64,000 nucleotides of DNA from Fortiea sp. LEGE XX443 (GTDB lineage Bacteria > Cyanobacteriota > Cyanobacteriia > Cyanobacteriales > Nostocaceae). The DNA lies in NCBI RefSeq assembly GCF_015206815.1, contig NZ_JADEXZ010000014.1:1-64000 (forward strand), given 5' to 3'. A model generated the notes under the pieces. That model saw only the letters and a list, made by a program, of their open reading frames with translations, had not been told where the DNA came from and searched no databases. Numbering within the stretch: position 1 is the stretch's first letter; each line of letters starts with the position of its first letter. The position numbers were made by a program, and so were the translations under genes. This document shows, piece by piece, positions 8,856 to 17,642 of the stretch.

Positions 8856-9425
8856 CTATACAGTGATTGATAATACCTCTGCATCTCCAATAGGTATCAT
8901 GCTCAACAATGGCCAATTCAAATCTTTTTCTGAAATCACCGTTACTTCTAAAGGCCATTCAATGTTAAAAAATGGGTCATCATAACGCAAACCTCTTTCA
9001 TATCCTGGTGTGTAAAATTCACCTACTTGATACACTACTTCAGCGTCATCTGTCAGCGCTTGATAACCGTGAGCAAACATTTCTGGCACATACAACGCTC
9101 GATGATTATCTGCGGTTAATTCAACACCGATGTGTGACAAAAAGGTAGGTGAATCAGGACGCATATCAATAATTACGTCATAAATAGCACCTTTAGTACA
9201 GCGAACTAATTTTGTTTCGGCTGCGGGTTTGAGTTGATAGTGCATTCCCCGGAGAGTGCCTTTTTTATAGTTATAAGATAAGTTGCATTGTGCCACTGTT
9301 GGCTTTAAACCATGAGCTTCAAATTCTTGAGCGCAGAAAGTTCTAGCAAAAAAACCACGATGATCGCTTCTTTCTTCTAAGTCAATAATGTAAGCATCTT
9401 GGAGTTCTGTAGCAGTAAAAATCAT
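8856..9425 (-). CDS. rfbC: RfbC-like nucleotide-sugar 3,5-epimerase
   Basis: A 189-residue cupin-fold enzyme of the RmlC family, which epimerises C3 and C5 of a 4-keto-6-deoxy nucleotide sugar. The catalytic histidine is in RGMHYQ (His62). A second conserved histidine lies in FAHGYQ (119). The conserved VVYQVGEFYTPGYERGL segment carries the family's tyrosine. Length is normal. No rmlA, rmlB or rmlD is near, whereas a CDP-glucose-forming enzyme is the first gene of the cluster, so the real substrate may be a CDP-sugar rather than dTDP-4-keto-6-deoxyglucose. It lies 47 bp after the oxygenase gene and 56 bp before the SAF oxidoreductase. Confidence 0.87.
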   Translation of the reverse strand: MIFTATELQDAYIIDLEERSDHRGFFARTFCAQEFEAHGLKPTVAQCNLSYNYKKGTLRGMHYQLKPAAETKLVRCTKGAIYDVIIDMRPDSPTFLSHIGVELTADNHRALYVPEMFAHGYQALTDDAEVVYQVGEFYTPGYERGLRYDDPFFNIEWPLEVTVISEKDLNWPLLSMIPIGDAEVLSITV

Positions 9426-9472
9426 GAATTACCTCGATATGAATGTTGATTGTGGAAAATATTGGCTAATTC

Positions 9473-10324
9473 TTAAACCAGAGATTTTTCTATATCTGAT
9501 AAAGAAAGTAGCTCTGCTCTAGGATAAGTATCATCCCAGTATTGGGTGCAAAGTTCTGGTCTTTCAGGAGGGTTAGCAGTGTAACAAAAGAATAGTGCTG
9601 ACCGCGTTTTTGTGCGGACTGTACCGTGATGTAAAGTATTTTTTGTATCTACAAAAATGACTGTACATGCTGCTCCTGGGCAAGATTTCCAAGCTGATTT
9701 GGAAATGATTTTTTTTACTTCTTCATCATCAATACCCATATAACTTGACTTCCAAAGTTGGTAGTAAAGTCGCCAATATTTCAGGCTAAATATGGAAGTT
9801 AAAGAACGGGGAATGTATTCAAAAGGCCCAGTTTTTTCTTCCACATCATTCAAGTAAATAAAGATTTTGATAATGCGGCGGTCTTCTGCATCGCTATGCC
9901 ATAACAATGTGCCGAACTGATTATCGCTAGGAAAATCTTTACGTAAATGAACACCATGAAAAGTTATCGGAAGACCGATGTAATTTTCGATGATATTCAG
10001 TAGCCTTTTCTCTGTTCCCCAGGTAGAAAATTCTGGTAAACCTGTAACTGTATGAATTTGCGGCCACTTTTGTTCTAGATGTTCGTTATTTACGTTTTTC
10101 ATCCGCAACAATTGCTCGGAAGCAGCTTTGAGTAATTCTGAGGTGGAATTTAATCCCAAATCTGCCAGTGTTGTCACATAAACACCATCTCGTTTGAGGG
10201 TATCAAGAATTAGGCGATCGCGTTTTTCTAATGCAGGTAAGTTTTTAGCATGTTGCCAACGTTTTAGTTGGCAAACTAAATCAGAATACAGTGCAAGTAT
10301 TTTGTTTTTAATCGTGTTTAGCAT
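9473..10324 (-). CDS. 2-oxoglutarate/Fe(II) oxygenase, phytanoyl-CoA dioxygenase-like
   Basis: A 283-residue predicted non-haem iron oxygenase. The HxD metal motif is in WHSDAED and the distal metal histidine in TLHHGTVR, with following arginines that could bind 2-oxoglutarate. LNDVEEKTGPFEYIPRS is typical of PhyH-family strands. It probably hydroxylates or oxidises a sugar or lipid-linked intermediate of HEP synthesis; this is inference from position. I chose the start at 10324 because MLNTIKNKI matches the start of the partial copy just upstream. An in-frame ATG at 10363 would add 13 poorly conserved residues. It lies between a glycosyltransferase and rfbC on the same strand. Confidence 0.75.
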   Translation of the reverse strand: MLNTIKNKILALYSDLVCQLKRWQHAKNLPALEKRDRLILDTLKRDGVYVTTLADLGLNSTSELLKAASEQLLRMKNVNNEHLEQKWPQIHTVTGLPEFSTWGTEKRLLNIIENYIGLPITFHGVHLRKDFPSDNQFGTLLWHSDAEDRRIIKIFIYLNDVEEKTGPFEYIPRSLTSIFSLKYWRLYYQLWKSSYMGIDDEEVKKIISKSAWKSCPGAACTVIFVDTKNTLHHGTVRTKTRSALFFCYTANPPERPELCTQYWDDTYPRAELLSLSDIEKSLV

Positions 10325-10523
10325 GGCAGGAATAATTTGTTGATTTGTGGTAATTATTGGCAAAAATTACAGAGCTTATTCCACTTTGGAGTTTAGTAGA
10401 GCCAATAATCAAGCGATCGCCTGCTTCTAGTGCCAGCAAATTAAGAGCATACTGCCAGAGTTTTATTCTATAAGCTAACTCTGAATTTAGTGCTGCCATT
10501 TTGGCTAGAATTTTGTTTAGCAT
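10308..10523 (-). pseudogene. Partial tandem copy of the oxygenase N-terminus
   Basis: A 71-codon frame whose first ~38 residues copy the start of the downstream oxygenase. MLNKILAKMAALNSELAY aligns with MLNTIKNKILALYSDLVC, and LALEAGDRLI with LPALEKRDRLI. Similarity then stops and the frame runs over the start of the intact gene. Both starts share CCATGCTAAACA, 199 bp apart, so a duplication that included the 5' leader followed by deletion is likely. It begins 7 bp after the glycosyltransferase stop, so it could still be translated by coupling as a short leader peptide, but decay is the simpler reading. Confidence 0.65.
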
Positions 10524-10530
10524 GGCGCGA

Positions 10531-11571
10531 CTACTTTGTTTTGATCAGTGATTTAGGTTGCGATCGCTTGTTAGTAGGGCGTAATTCTTGCGGTGATGGT
10601 TCGTTAGCTTCGGCGAGTTTAAAGTCTTTTAAAGCCATTACATCAAGAGCAGAAAGACTCACTAAAGCTACAAAAGGAATTGCTACTTTAATTGCAGATA
10701 CAGGCCATCTTCTTAAAGCACCAAAGAAAACTTTTAAGTTAACTTCTCTGGTATTTTGTAACAGCATCCGTCTGGAAAATTGCTTAGAATATCCACATTC
10801 TTCAAGTTTCAAAATTACTTCAGGGATGTGTTTATATTGCATTAATAGTGCAGATTTCGGCTCTTTCTGCCAATAACTCACACCAACAATACATTCTAAA
10901 TAAGTCTCTTTAGTAACAATTATTTTGCCATTAGCGGCACAATAACCAGCTAAATATGCTAAAGATATCCAGTTATTCGCAGCATCCGGCCAAATTTGCA
11001 AGGCGCGTTTTATTAAGTCAGTGCGGTAAATACTAGCCGTGAGAAAAATAACTGCACCAACACTTTTGGCAAAGCAGTGTTCAAATATGCCTTTACTATC
11101 TCCACAGCCATCTTCTGCATCTGCATCAAACCAGCGATTACCAACAATTGTTGGGGGATGTACTGGTTCGCCAGTAATTTTATTACGTCCTGAAAAATTG
11201 AGAAACAATAGCCCTAAATCTTCATTTTGTTTGAGCTTGTTGATAACATAAGGAATAGCTCTATCTTGAACTGGATCATCATCACCAATTGTCCAAACAT
11301 ATTTTGTTGTGGCAGAACTTAGGCAATACATAATATTTCTCATTACGCCTAAGTTTTCAGGATTTTTATTGGATCTAAAGGTGATATTTCTCAGTTTTGT
11401 TTGCCATTTCTGAATAACAGCTTGAGTATGATCGGTAGAACAATTATCTGATACTAAAATTTCACACTCAGATTCAAAGCCTTGGATTGCTTTTGCCAAC
11501 CAGGATAACTGTTTATCAAGTAATTCAGCCCGATTATAAGTAGGTATGGCAATTGTGAGTAGTTTGTTCAT
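10531..11571 (-). CDS. Family 2 glycosyltransferase
   Basis: A 346-residue GT-A glycosyltransferase. The N-terminal LTIAIPTYNRAELL, SDNCSTDHT and metal-binding GDDDPVQD motifs are classic for GT2 inverting enzymes. No multi-span membrane domain is seen; a modest hydrophobic stretch near residues 290-312 may associate with the membrane. It would transfer a sugar during HEP repeat-unit assembly. On the minus strand it follows the epimerase gene with a gap that contains a perfect palindrome (11611-11641). The duplicated oxygenase N-terminus starts 7 bp beyond its stop. Confidence 0.84.
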   Translation of the reverse strand: MNKLLTIAIPTYNRAELLDKQLSWLAKAIQGFESECEILVSDNCSTDHTQAVIQKWQTKLRNITFRSNKNPENLGVMRNIMYCLSSATTKYVWTIGDDDPVQDRAIPYVINKLKQNEDLGLLFLNFSGRNKITGEPVHPPTIVGNRWFDADAEDGCGDSKGIFEHCFAKSVGAVIFLTASIYRTDLIKRALQIWPDAANNWISLAYLAGYCAANGKIIVTKETYLECIVGVSYWQKEPKSALLMQYKHIPEVILKLEECGYSKQFSRRMLLQNTREVNLKVFFGALRRWPVSAIKVAIPFVALVSLSALDVMALKDFKLAEANEPSPQELRPTNKRSQPKSLIKTK

Positions 11572-11610
11572 TTTTTTTACTAAAACAATAGATTTTATTA
11601 TTTTTGTCTA

Positions 11611-11641
11611 GATTCCCGACTTCTTTAAGAAGTCGGGAATC
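11611..11641. repeat. Dispersed palindrome, copy 1
   Basis: Fifteen-base arms GATTCCCGACTTCTT and AAGAAGTCGGGAATC flank a single central base. The same palindrome recurs at 24248-24286 and 31848-31879. Here it sits between two genes of one probable operon and has no U tract on the transcribed strand, which argues against a simple terminator. Confidence 0.8.
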
Positions 11642-11662
11642 TAATTTGCCTAATATTGGAAC

Positions 11663-12691
11663 TTACTTTCTATGCCAAAAAAAATCTTTGTCAATTTGTT
11701 CGGTACGAATCAGATACTCTAGCTGTTTTAAACGAGTAAAGCCTCTAAACAAAAATGTGTCTTCAGTCATATCAATTTGACTGAACAAATCAAATAATTG
11801 TTTAGCACCGCGTTGAGCATCCCAATCAGATTTGAATCCTGGTAGGATGGTGTTGATTTTCTCAAAGGATACGCGATAGCTGCGGTTATCCGAACCATTT
11901 TGTCCAAAGGTTAATTTACAACCTGGGAAAGCATCAGCAATGATTTCGGCAATTTCTTTAACTCGGTAATTGTTAGCAGTATCGCCAACATTAAAAATTT
12001 GATTGTGTACGATGTCACGCGGTGCTTCTAAAGCACAGACAATTGCTTTGCAAATATCTAGTGCGTGGACTAATGGCCGCCAAGGTGTACCATCGCTGGT
12101 CATTTTGATTTCTTTACTCGTCCAAGCTAACCCTGCGAGGTTGTTCAAAACGATATCAAACCGCATTCTAGGGGAAGCACCAAAGGCTGTAGCATTCCGC
12201 ATGAAGGTAGGCGAAAAATCATCATCTGCTAGAGGTGTGACATCTCGTTCTACGAGGGTTTTGCATTCGGCGTAGGCGGTTTGGGGGTTAATTGGAGATT
12301 CTTCTGTAACATCGCCTTCGGTAGCAACACCGTAAACGCTACACGAAGACATATAGACGAAACGACGTACACCCATTGTTTTGGCTAAGTTTGCGAGGCG
12401 AACAGAACCTAGATGATTGATTTCGTAGGTGATATTGGGTGCTAGTTGTCCTGTGGGGTCGTTGGAGAGTTCCGCCATGTGAACTATTGCTTCCACGCCT
12501 TCTAAATCTTCTGGGGTGATGTGACGGATATCTTTGTTGAGGGTTTTGGCTGTAACTTCTGTACCGTTATATAGCCAGCCAACTTTATAAAAACCTGTAT
12601 CAACGCCAATTACTTCGTGTCCACGTTCAATTAACAGAGGAGGCAATAGAGAACCTAGGTAGCCTTCTGTTCCAGTGACTAATATTTTCAT
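11663..12691 (-). CDS. NAD-dependent epimerase/dehydratase (extended SDR)
   Basis: A 342-residue nucleotide-sugar enzyme. TGTEGYLG (6-13) is the GxxGxxG coenzyme loop, SSCSVYG (115-121) supplies the catalytic serine region, and YAECK (140-144) is the YxxxK pair. The C-terminal half has a sugar-nucleotide-binding region including WRPLVHALD. It acts in the cytoplasm, probably on the CDP-sugar made from the product of the first gene in the cluster, but the reaction (4-epimerase, 4,6-dehydratase or reductase) cannot be read from the motifs. A 206-bp gap with hairpin repeats separates it from the FAD oxidoreductase gene upstream. Confidence 0.84.
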   Translation of the reverse strand: MKILVTGTEGYLGSLLPPLLIERGHEVIGVDTGFYKVGWLYNGTEVTAKTLNKDIRHITPEDLEGVEAIVHMAELSNDPTGQLAPNITYEINHLGSVRLANLAKTMGVRRFVYMSSCSVYGVATEGDVTEESPINPQTAYAECKTLVERDVTPLADDDFSPTFMRNATAFGASPRMRFDIVLNNLAGLAWTSKEIKMTSDGTPWRPLVHALDICKAIVCALEAPRDIVHNQIFNVGDTANNYRVKEIAEIIADAFPGCKLTFGQNGSDNRSYRVSFEKINTILPGFKSDWDAQRGAKQLFDLFSQIDMTEDTFLFRGFTRLKQLEYLIRTEQIDKDFFWHRK

Positions 12692-12805
12692 TGTTGGAAA
12701 TTCCTATAAAAGTGCTGAGTGCTTCAACAGAATTCAGTCTTAAATATTCTTGTGGGATGCTTGTCCTCACCCGTCCTTGGTTTTTGAGATGCCCACAAGT
12801 TTTGA

Positions 12806-12876
12806 TTTGGTAGGGTGCGTTATGGATGTTAGTCTTAACGCACCGAAATCTCGGATAGTGCGTTGCGCTACGCAAC
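12806..12876. repeat. GGTGCGTTA hairpin repeat, copy 1, with adjoining palindrome
   Basis: TTGGTAGGGTGCGTTA is followed 13 bp later by its partial complement TAACGCACC (12836-12844), giving a 9-bp stem. A second small palindrome, GTTGCG-CTA-CGCAAC, lies at 12862-12876. The first unit recurs in the opposite orientation near 55189. Both copies are intergenic. Confidence 0.65.
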
Positions 12877-12897
12877 AACACACTCTACTTACTCCCT

Positions 12898-14112
12898 TTA
12901 GGCGATGACTACAGTCTCCAGATGGGACTGGTGGGGAATTTGAGAGGCGATCGCTTTGCCAATTTCTAAAGAAGATGTGGCAGCTGGTGAGGGCGCATTG
13001 CAGACATGGATGGAGTTTTGACCAGAAATGATCAAAAAGTCATCTACTAGTTTGCCGTCGTCCATTAAAGCTTGGGCGCGAACTCCTGCATGGGTAGGGA
13101 CTAAATCTTTTGCTTGGATTTCGGGAATCAGTTTTTGCAAACTTCTGACAAACGCTGCTTTGCTAAAGGAACGAATGATTTCTTGAATACCTTCGTCGGC
13201 GTGTTTGGCTGCGAGTTTCCAGAAACCGGGGTAAGTCATGACTTCCGCAAAATCTTTCAAGTCGAAGTCGGTTTTTTTGTAACCTTCTCGCTTGAGGCTA
13301 AGAACGGCATTAGGCCCGGCGTGGACTGTACCATCAATCATTTTGGTAAAGTGAACGCCTAAAAAGGGAAAATCAGGGTTGGGAACTGGGTAAATGAGAG
13401 TTTTAACCAGATAACGTTTTTCTGGGGTGAGTTCGTAATATTCGCCCCGGAAGGGTACGATTTTCGCCTTGGGTTCTACTCCACCTAATTTAGCAATGCG
13501 ATCGCTATGCAATCCGGCACAATTGATTACAAATTTAGTTTCAAAGTTGCCGTTATTAGTTTCAATTACCTGATTTTTCCCACTTGCAGAAATTGTCAAT
13601 ACTTTAGTATTGAGGCGTAAATCCCCGCCTTGTTTTTGAATTAATTCTGCGTATTTTAAACAGACTTGTTTGTAGTTAACAATACCAGTTGAAAATACCC
13701 GAATGCCACCTACACATCTGACATGAGGTTCGATTTCTTTAACTTCTTCTGGGCTGATTTTTTGGACTGTTAGGCCATTTTCTAAGCCGCGGTTGTAGAG
13801 ATTTTCTAAGCGCGGTAATTCTTGTTCATCGGTAGCAACAATAACTTTACCGCATATTTCGTGATCAATCTCATGCTCTTGGCAGAATTCTACCATTGAG
13901 CGACTACCATCACGGCAAAATTTGGCTTTAAAGCTGCCTGGTTTGTAATAAATACCAGAGTGAATTACACCACTATTATTGCCGGTTTGGTGAAATGCCC
14001 AGTTACTTTCTTTTTCTAATACTAAAATGTGTGCTTGTGGATAGCGTTTACCCAAGGCTAAGGCTGTTGATAATCCAACTATTCCACCGCCGACAATAGC
14101 AAAATCGTACAT
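12898..14112 (-). CDS. FAD-dependent L-2-hydroxyglutarate oxidase-like protein
   Basis: A 404-residue flavoprotein of the DAO/LhgO family. The ADP-binding GGGIVG loop is at residues 8-13, and GNNSGVIHSGIYYKPGSFKA is the family signature. INCAGLHSDRIA lies in the second FAD-contact region, and a conserved GPNAVLSLKREGY and THAGVRAQ occur in the C-terminal half. Family members oxidise 2-hydroxyglutarate to 2-oxoglutarate. Inside this cluster a sugar-acid or hydroxy-acid substrate is also possible, and 2-oxoglutarate made here could feed the oxygenase encoded downstream; both ideas are inference. No signal peptide or membrane span is seen. It follows the cytidylyltransferase gene with a 110-bp gap. 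Confidence 0.83.
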   Translation of the reverse strand: MYDFAIVGGGIVGLSTALALGKRYPQAHILVLEKESNWAFHQTGNNSGVIHSGIYYKPGSFKAKFCRDGSRSMVEFCQEHEIDHEICGKVIVATDEQELPRLENLYNRGLENGLTVQKISPEEVKEIEPHVRCVGGIRVFSTGIVNYKQVCLKYAELIQKQGGDLRLNTKVLTISASGKNQVIETNNGNFETKFVINCAGLHSDRIAKLGGVEPKAKIVPFRGEYYELTPEKRYLVKTLIYPVPNPDFPFLGVHFTKMIDGTVHAGPNAVLSLKREGYKKTDFDLKDFAEVMTYPGFWKLAAKHADEGIQEIIRSFSKAAFVRSLQKLIPEIQAKDLVPTHAGVRAQALMDDGKLVDDFLIISGQNSIHVCNAPSPAATSSLEIGKAIASQIPHQSHLETVVIA

Positions 14113-14222
14113 TGTTATTATTGCACTTGAAATTATTGTGAATCAGTCACTTATCAAATAAATAAAGATGAAGAATAAAGACTGAAATTCAATATTTCAT
14201 ACTTCACACTTCATACTTTCCT

Positions 14223-14996
14223 TTACCATATTTGCCACGGAGCTTTACCACTTTGCCATAGCTCGTCTAGGTAATTTTTATCACGTAAGGTATCCATTGG
14301 TTGCCAAAAACCATTATGTCTAAAAGCCGAAAGCTGTTCCATGTCAGCTAATTTTTCTAATGGTTCTTTCTCCCAAATACTGGTATCATCCGCAATTAAA
14401 TTGATAACTTCTGGTTCTAGAACAAAATAACCACCATTTACCCAAGCACCATCACCGTCGCGTTTTTCGCGGAAGCTGGTGATTTTAGTTTGCTCTTGTT
14501 CTAGGGAAATAGCACCGAAACGTCCGGCTGGTTGTACTGCTGTAAGTGTGGCTAATGTTTTTTGTTGTTGATGAAATTTGATAAGTTCGGTGATATTTAC
14601 ATTACTGACACCATCACCATAAGTGAAGCAGAAAGTATCATTGCCTACGTGTTCAACAACTCGTTTTAAGCGTCCACCTGTCATGGTTTTATCACCTGTA
14701 TTTACTAAGGTGACACGCCAAGGTTCAGCATAACCAGAATGTACATTCATCTGGTTAAAACGCATATCAAAAGTAACATCAGACATGTGTAAGAAGTAGT
14801 TGGCAAAATACTCCTTAATTACGTAACCTTTGTAGCCACAACAAATAATGAAATCATTAATGCCATGTGCCGAATAAGTCTTCATGATATGCCAAAGAAT
14901 TGGCTTACCACCAATTTCAACCATCGGCTTGGGTTTGATACTGGTTTCTTCACTGAGGCGCGTACCAAGCCCACCAGCCAAAATCACCGCTTTCAT
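14223..14996 (-). CDS. rfbF: Glucose-1-phosphate cytidylyltransferase
   Basis: A 257-residue enzyme making CDP-glucose from CTP and glucose 1-phosphate. The nucleotide-binding start MKAVILAGGLGTRLSEET, the KPKPMVEIGGKPI segment and YGDGVSNVN (with the metal-binding Asp) match RfbF. Length is the family norm. It is the first gene of the HEP transcription unit, with 412 bp of non-coding DNA upstream that should contain the promoter. No CDP-glucose 4,6-dehydratase (RfbG) gene of the usual kind is present in the window, so the next step must be done by the epimerase/dehydratase encoded two genes downstream or by an enzyme encoded elsewhere. Confidence 0.92.
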   Translation of the reverse strand: MKAVILAGGLGTRLSEETSIKPKPMVEIGGKPILWHIMKTYSAHGINDFIICCGYKGYVIKEYFANYFLHMSDVTFDMRFNQMNVHSGYAEPWRVTLVNTGDKTMTGGRLKRVVEHVGNDTFCFTYGDGVSNVNITELIKFHQQQKTLATLTAVQPAGRFGAISLEQEQTKITSFREKRDGDGAWVNGGYFVLEPEVINLIADDTSIWEKEPLEKLADMEQLSAFRHNGFWQPMDTLRDKNYLDELWQSGKAPWQIW

Positions 14997-15408
14997 GCAA
15001 TTACCTCGGAGATTTGTAGGGAATTATTATTTTAAATTTATCGAGATGAAGAGGATGCACTTGGTTTGAGAAAAATTGATTTTGCTTTGCTTTTCTCAGT
15101 ACATACTCTAACTATAATTTTTGCTACTTGTATGAAGAAGAAATAAATAAAAATCTTTTATATGTAAAAGGTTTATGAATAGTTTTACACTGAAAATTTC
15201 ATGATTTCAAGTAATATAAATATTACCAAATAAATAATCAGGATTATATTTCTATAACCCTGATATTACTTGCTTTCAGTTGTCGCAAAGTAAAAATTTC
15301 CTAGTAATAAACGAGTGACAAAATTTACTTGCAGGAAGATTACCAAGAGTCAATGGTCAACAATCAAGATAAACTATTAACTATTGATCATTGACTCTTG
15401 ACTATCGC
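14997..15408. other. HEP operon promoter region and inverted repeat
   Basis: The region contains the upstream DNA of the first HEP gene and the 3' flank of the kinase-TPR gene. It is AT-rich. I saw no convincing NtcA site. The right end carries a 17-bp inverted repeat described separately. No RNA gene was recognised. Confidence 0.5.
15344..15400. repeat. 17-bp inverted repeat after the kinase-TPR gene
   Basis: CAAGAGTCAATGGTCAA (15344-15360) and TTGATCATTGACTCTTG (15384-15400) pair over 17 positions with one G-T pair and a 23-nt loop. The loop is built of TTAACTATTG-like heptamers. It starts 8 bp beyond the kinase gene stop. Without a U tract it is better called a repeat-derived hairpin than a terminator. 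Confidence 0.65.
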
Positions 15409-17589
15409 CTAATTTGTGCCTAAAGTTTTCAAGGTATTGGAGCTTTGCAATAAGGCACTACATTGACTTTCAATGATGACACACATACTGCTAAGTGCTT
15501 GCTGGTAGTTTTCTGTATCTTCTTGCTCTAAGGCTAGTTTGGCGGCTAACTGTAAATCGTTGACTGCTGTCTGGCTATTTTTGTCAGCGTCTTGACCACC
15601 ATATTGTGAGATTTCATAGCGTACCATGCCGCGTCTGAGATAGACTTTGGCTAGTTTTTCGTTAATGAGTAATGCTTGGTCAAAGTCAGCGATCGCTTTT
15701 TGGTATTGTTGAGCGTAATCGGTGCTATATTGCGCCATTTGATAGTAAACTGAACCCCGCTGAAAATAAGCTTCGGCTTTGGAGGCGTTGAGTTTAATGG
15801 CTTGGGTAAAATCAGCTATTGCTTGTTGGAAATCTTTGAGAGATTCACCACTATACTTAGCTATTTGCGCCCGGACAATACCTCTTCTGATGTAAGCTTC
15901 GGCTTCTTTAATATTCAAGCGGATGGCATTGTTAAAATCTGCGATCGCCAAGTGATATTCTCGATCTGGATCGTTACTATACTCAGCCAGCATGTAGCGA
16001 GAGTTGCCACGATTGACGAAGGCTTTAACTTCTTGGGGATTGATTTGCAAAGCTTTAGAATAGTCTGTCAATGCGCCTTCATAGTCTTTTAAGTTATAGC
16101 GGGCATTACCTCGGTTAATAAAAGCTTTGGCGTATTTTGGTTCTTGTTGAATGGCTTTGCTAAAGCTTTCTACTGCTTGCTGGTAATCGCGCACTTGGTA
16201 AGCAGTATGGCCTTGTTTGTAATAATCTGCAAAATCTAGAGCCTGATTACTAGGTGCGGAATTTGCCATCAATGTCTGTTGGGTGTAGGCATTTTGCGTC
16301 ACAAAGGGACGGGTGAATTTCACCATGACATCCAAATAACCCAACATCCCCAAACCCAGACAACCCAAAACTATTGGGTAAAATCTCGATGCTTTTTGAC
16401 GCTTATAAGGAGAATAATTAGGAGTCTTAGCTGGCTGCCAGGAATTTGTTGGGGCAAATGACATTACTGGCTGTGGTATCCGCGAAGGACGATTGTAGCG
16501 TCTTGTTGGGATGGTGCGCGGCCTGAGATGTTCTTTATTTTCAATTGCCCGCTGTGATGGAAACGGATCACGTCCGCCTAAGCGCAAAGAACGTTCACAC
16601 CAAGGGCAGCTGTGTAAGTGATTGCTGTAGCGATGCTGGGGATTGGCGGTACAAGTAATTAGAGCATCTTCAGCTTCTGAGAGGGCAGACAGCCAACTTT
16701 GGGCGTTGGGGCGTAACGGCGGATTGTTGTGACCTGCTTCAAAACACTGAACAAATAATGCCTGCAAGCTAGGATGCAGCATTTCCCAAGGGGGAGCAAT
16801 GGGGGTTGGTAGGTAAGGAACTTGGCGGTGTTGACTGTAGGTGAAATGTCCAGCAGCAATGCGGGCTTCGTAGGCTGGTGGTTCGGCAGTGCCTTGAAAA
16901 ATCCCAGAGAAGGGATGTGTACCTTCCATTAATAGTTGGAAGATGACTACTGCCAAGCCAAACAAGTCATGATTGATTGTGCGATCGTGTTGCGCGAACA
17001 CTTTATTTTGGAGTTCTGGTGGGGTAAACTCTGGTTTACCCACTGCACAACGATAGACGAGATTGTTTTTTAAGTCTGGCACTTGGAAAGAGTCTGTATC
17101 TACCAAGCTTACCAGTGCTGTGTCACTAACTAATATGTTGGACTCGTTGACATCACCCACGCAATAACCACTAGTGTGCAGAGCGGCAAAAGCTGCTGCT
17201 AAATTCCGCGCTGTGCGAACTAGGTATTGATAGTTGAATAAAGGGCAATGTTGGCGACGGGTTCTGGGGTTGTAAAAGTCGATAATTGGTCGCATCCCAC
17301 GAATGCGGGGCATGATGAAGCCAACAATACTTTTGCTACCATCCGCCGTCTTAATTAGCTCTTGTGGCCAAGCTATCGAAATATGCCCCAAGTTAGCTGT
17401 GGGATTTTCCGGTGGGTTAGCCAGCATGGCTTGCAGTTTCTTGGTGTGATTGGCTGTAGGTTTGTGATAAACCTTGGCAACTAAATCACCATCTGATGGC
17501 ACTGCATAAATACAGGCTTCGCCACCGCGTCCCAAACTGACGCTGAGGTTGATGATTTCTGGCTGGGGAAGACAACGTAGTACCTTCAT
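15409..17589 (-). CDS. TerY-triad protein kinase with zinc ribbon, one TM segment and TPRs
   Basis: A 726-residue protein. Residues 1-300 form a divergent Ser/Thr kinase domain: glycine loop GRGGEACIY (20-28), VAKVY with the ATP-binding lysine (39), catalytic loop GDVNESN (145-151, Asp146, Asn151), and DTDSF (164-168) in place of DFG. A small zinc-ribbon-like cluster follows (Cys313, Cys328, Cys331 with nearby His). One membrane span lies near 403-424, and tetratricopeptide repeats fill about 453-690. This combination with an adjacent PP2C phosphatase and a von Willebrand A protein defines the TerY-P type triad described for Ter-related stress systems. It lies 53 bp after the phosphatase gene. 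With one TM segment the TPR part should be on the opposite side of the membrane from the kinase. Confidence 0.85.
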   Translation of the reverse strand: MKVLRCLPQPEIINLSVSLGRGGEACIYAVPSDGDLVAKVYHKPTANHTKKLQAMLANPPENPTANLGHISIAWPQELIKTADGSKSIVGFIMPRIRGMRPIIDFYNPRTRRQHCPLFNYQYLVRTARNLAAAFAALHTSGYCVGDVNESNILVSDTALVSLVDTDSFQVPDLKNNLVYRCAVGKPEFTPPELQNKVFAQHDRTINHDLFGLAVVIFQLLMEGTHPFSGIFQGTAEPPAYEARIAAGHFTYSQHRQVPYLPTPIAPPWEMLHPSLQALFVQCFEAGHNNPPLRPNAQSWLSALSEAEDALITCTANPQHRYSNHLHSCPWCERSLRLGGRDPFPSQRAIENKEHLRPRTIPTRRYNRPSRIPQPVMSFAPTNSWQPAKTPNYSPYKRQKASRFYPIVLGCLGLGMLGYLDVMVKFTRPFVTQNAYTQQTLMANSAPSNQALDFADYYKQGHTAYQVRDYQQAVESFSKAIQQEPKYAKAFINRGNARYNLKDYEGALTDYSKALQINPQEVKAFVNRGNSRYMLAEYSNDPDREYHLAIADFNNAIRLNIKEAEAYIRRGIVRAQIAKYSGESLKDFQQAIADFTQAIKLNASKAEAYFQRGSVYYQMAQYSTDYAQQYQKAIADFDQALLINEKLAKVYLRRGMVRYEISQYGGQDADKNSQTAVNDLQLAAKLALEQEDTENYQQALSSMCVIIESQCSALLQSSNTLKTLGTN

Positions 17590-17642
17590 GTTTAAGTCAC
17601 AGTTAACGGGAGTTGTTTCAGAAAAACTTGCAGAATCCTTGT

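Noticed and set aside
10490-10876. 128-codon plus-strand frame
   Set aside because: It is antisense to the C-terminal part of the family-2 glycosyltransferase and shows no domain.
11611-11641. Calling this palindrome a Rho-independent terminator
   Set aside because: No U tract follows on the transcribed strand and the genes on either side look like one operon.
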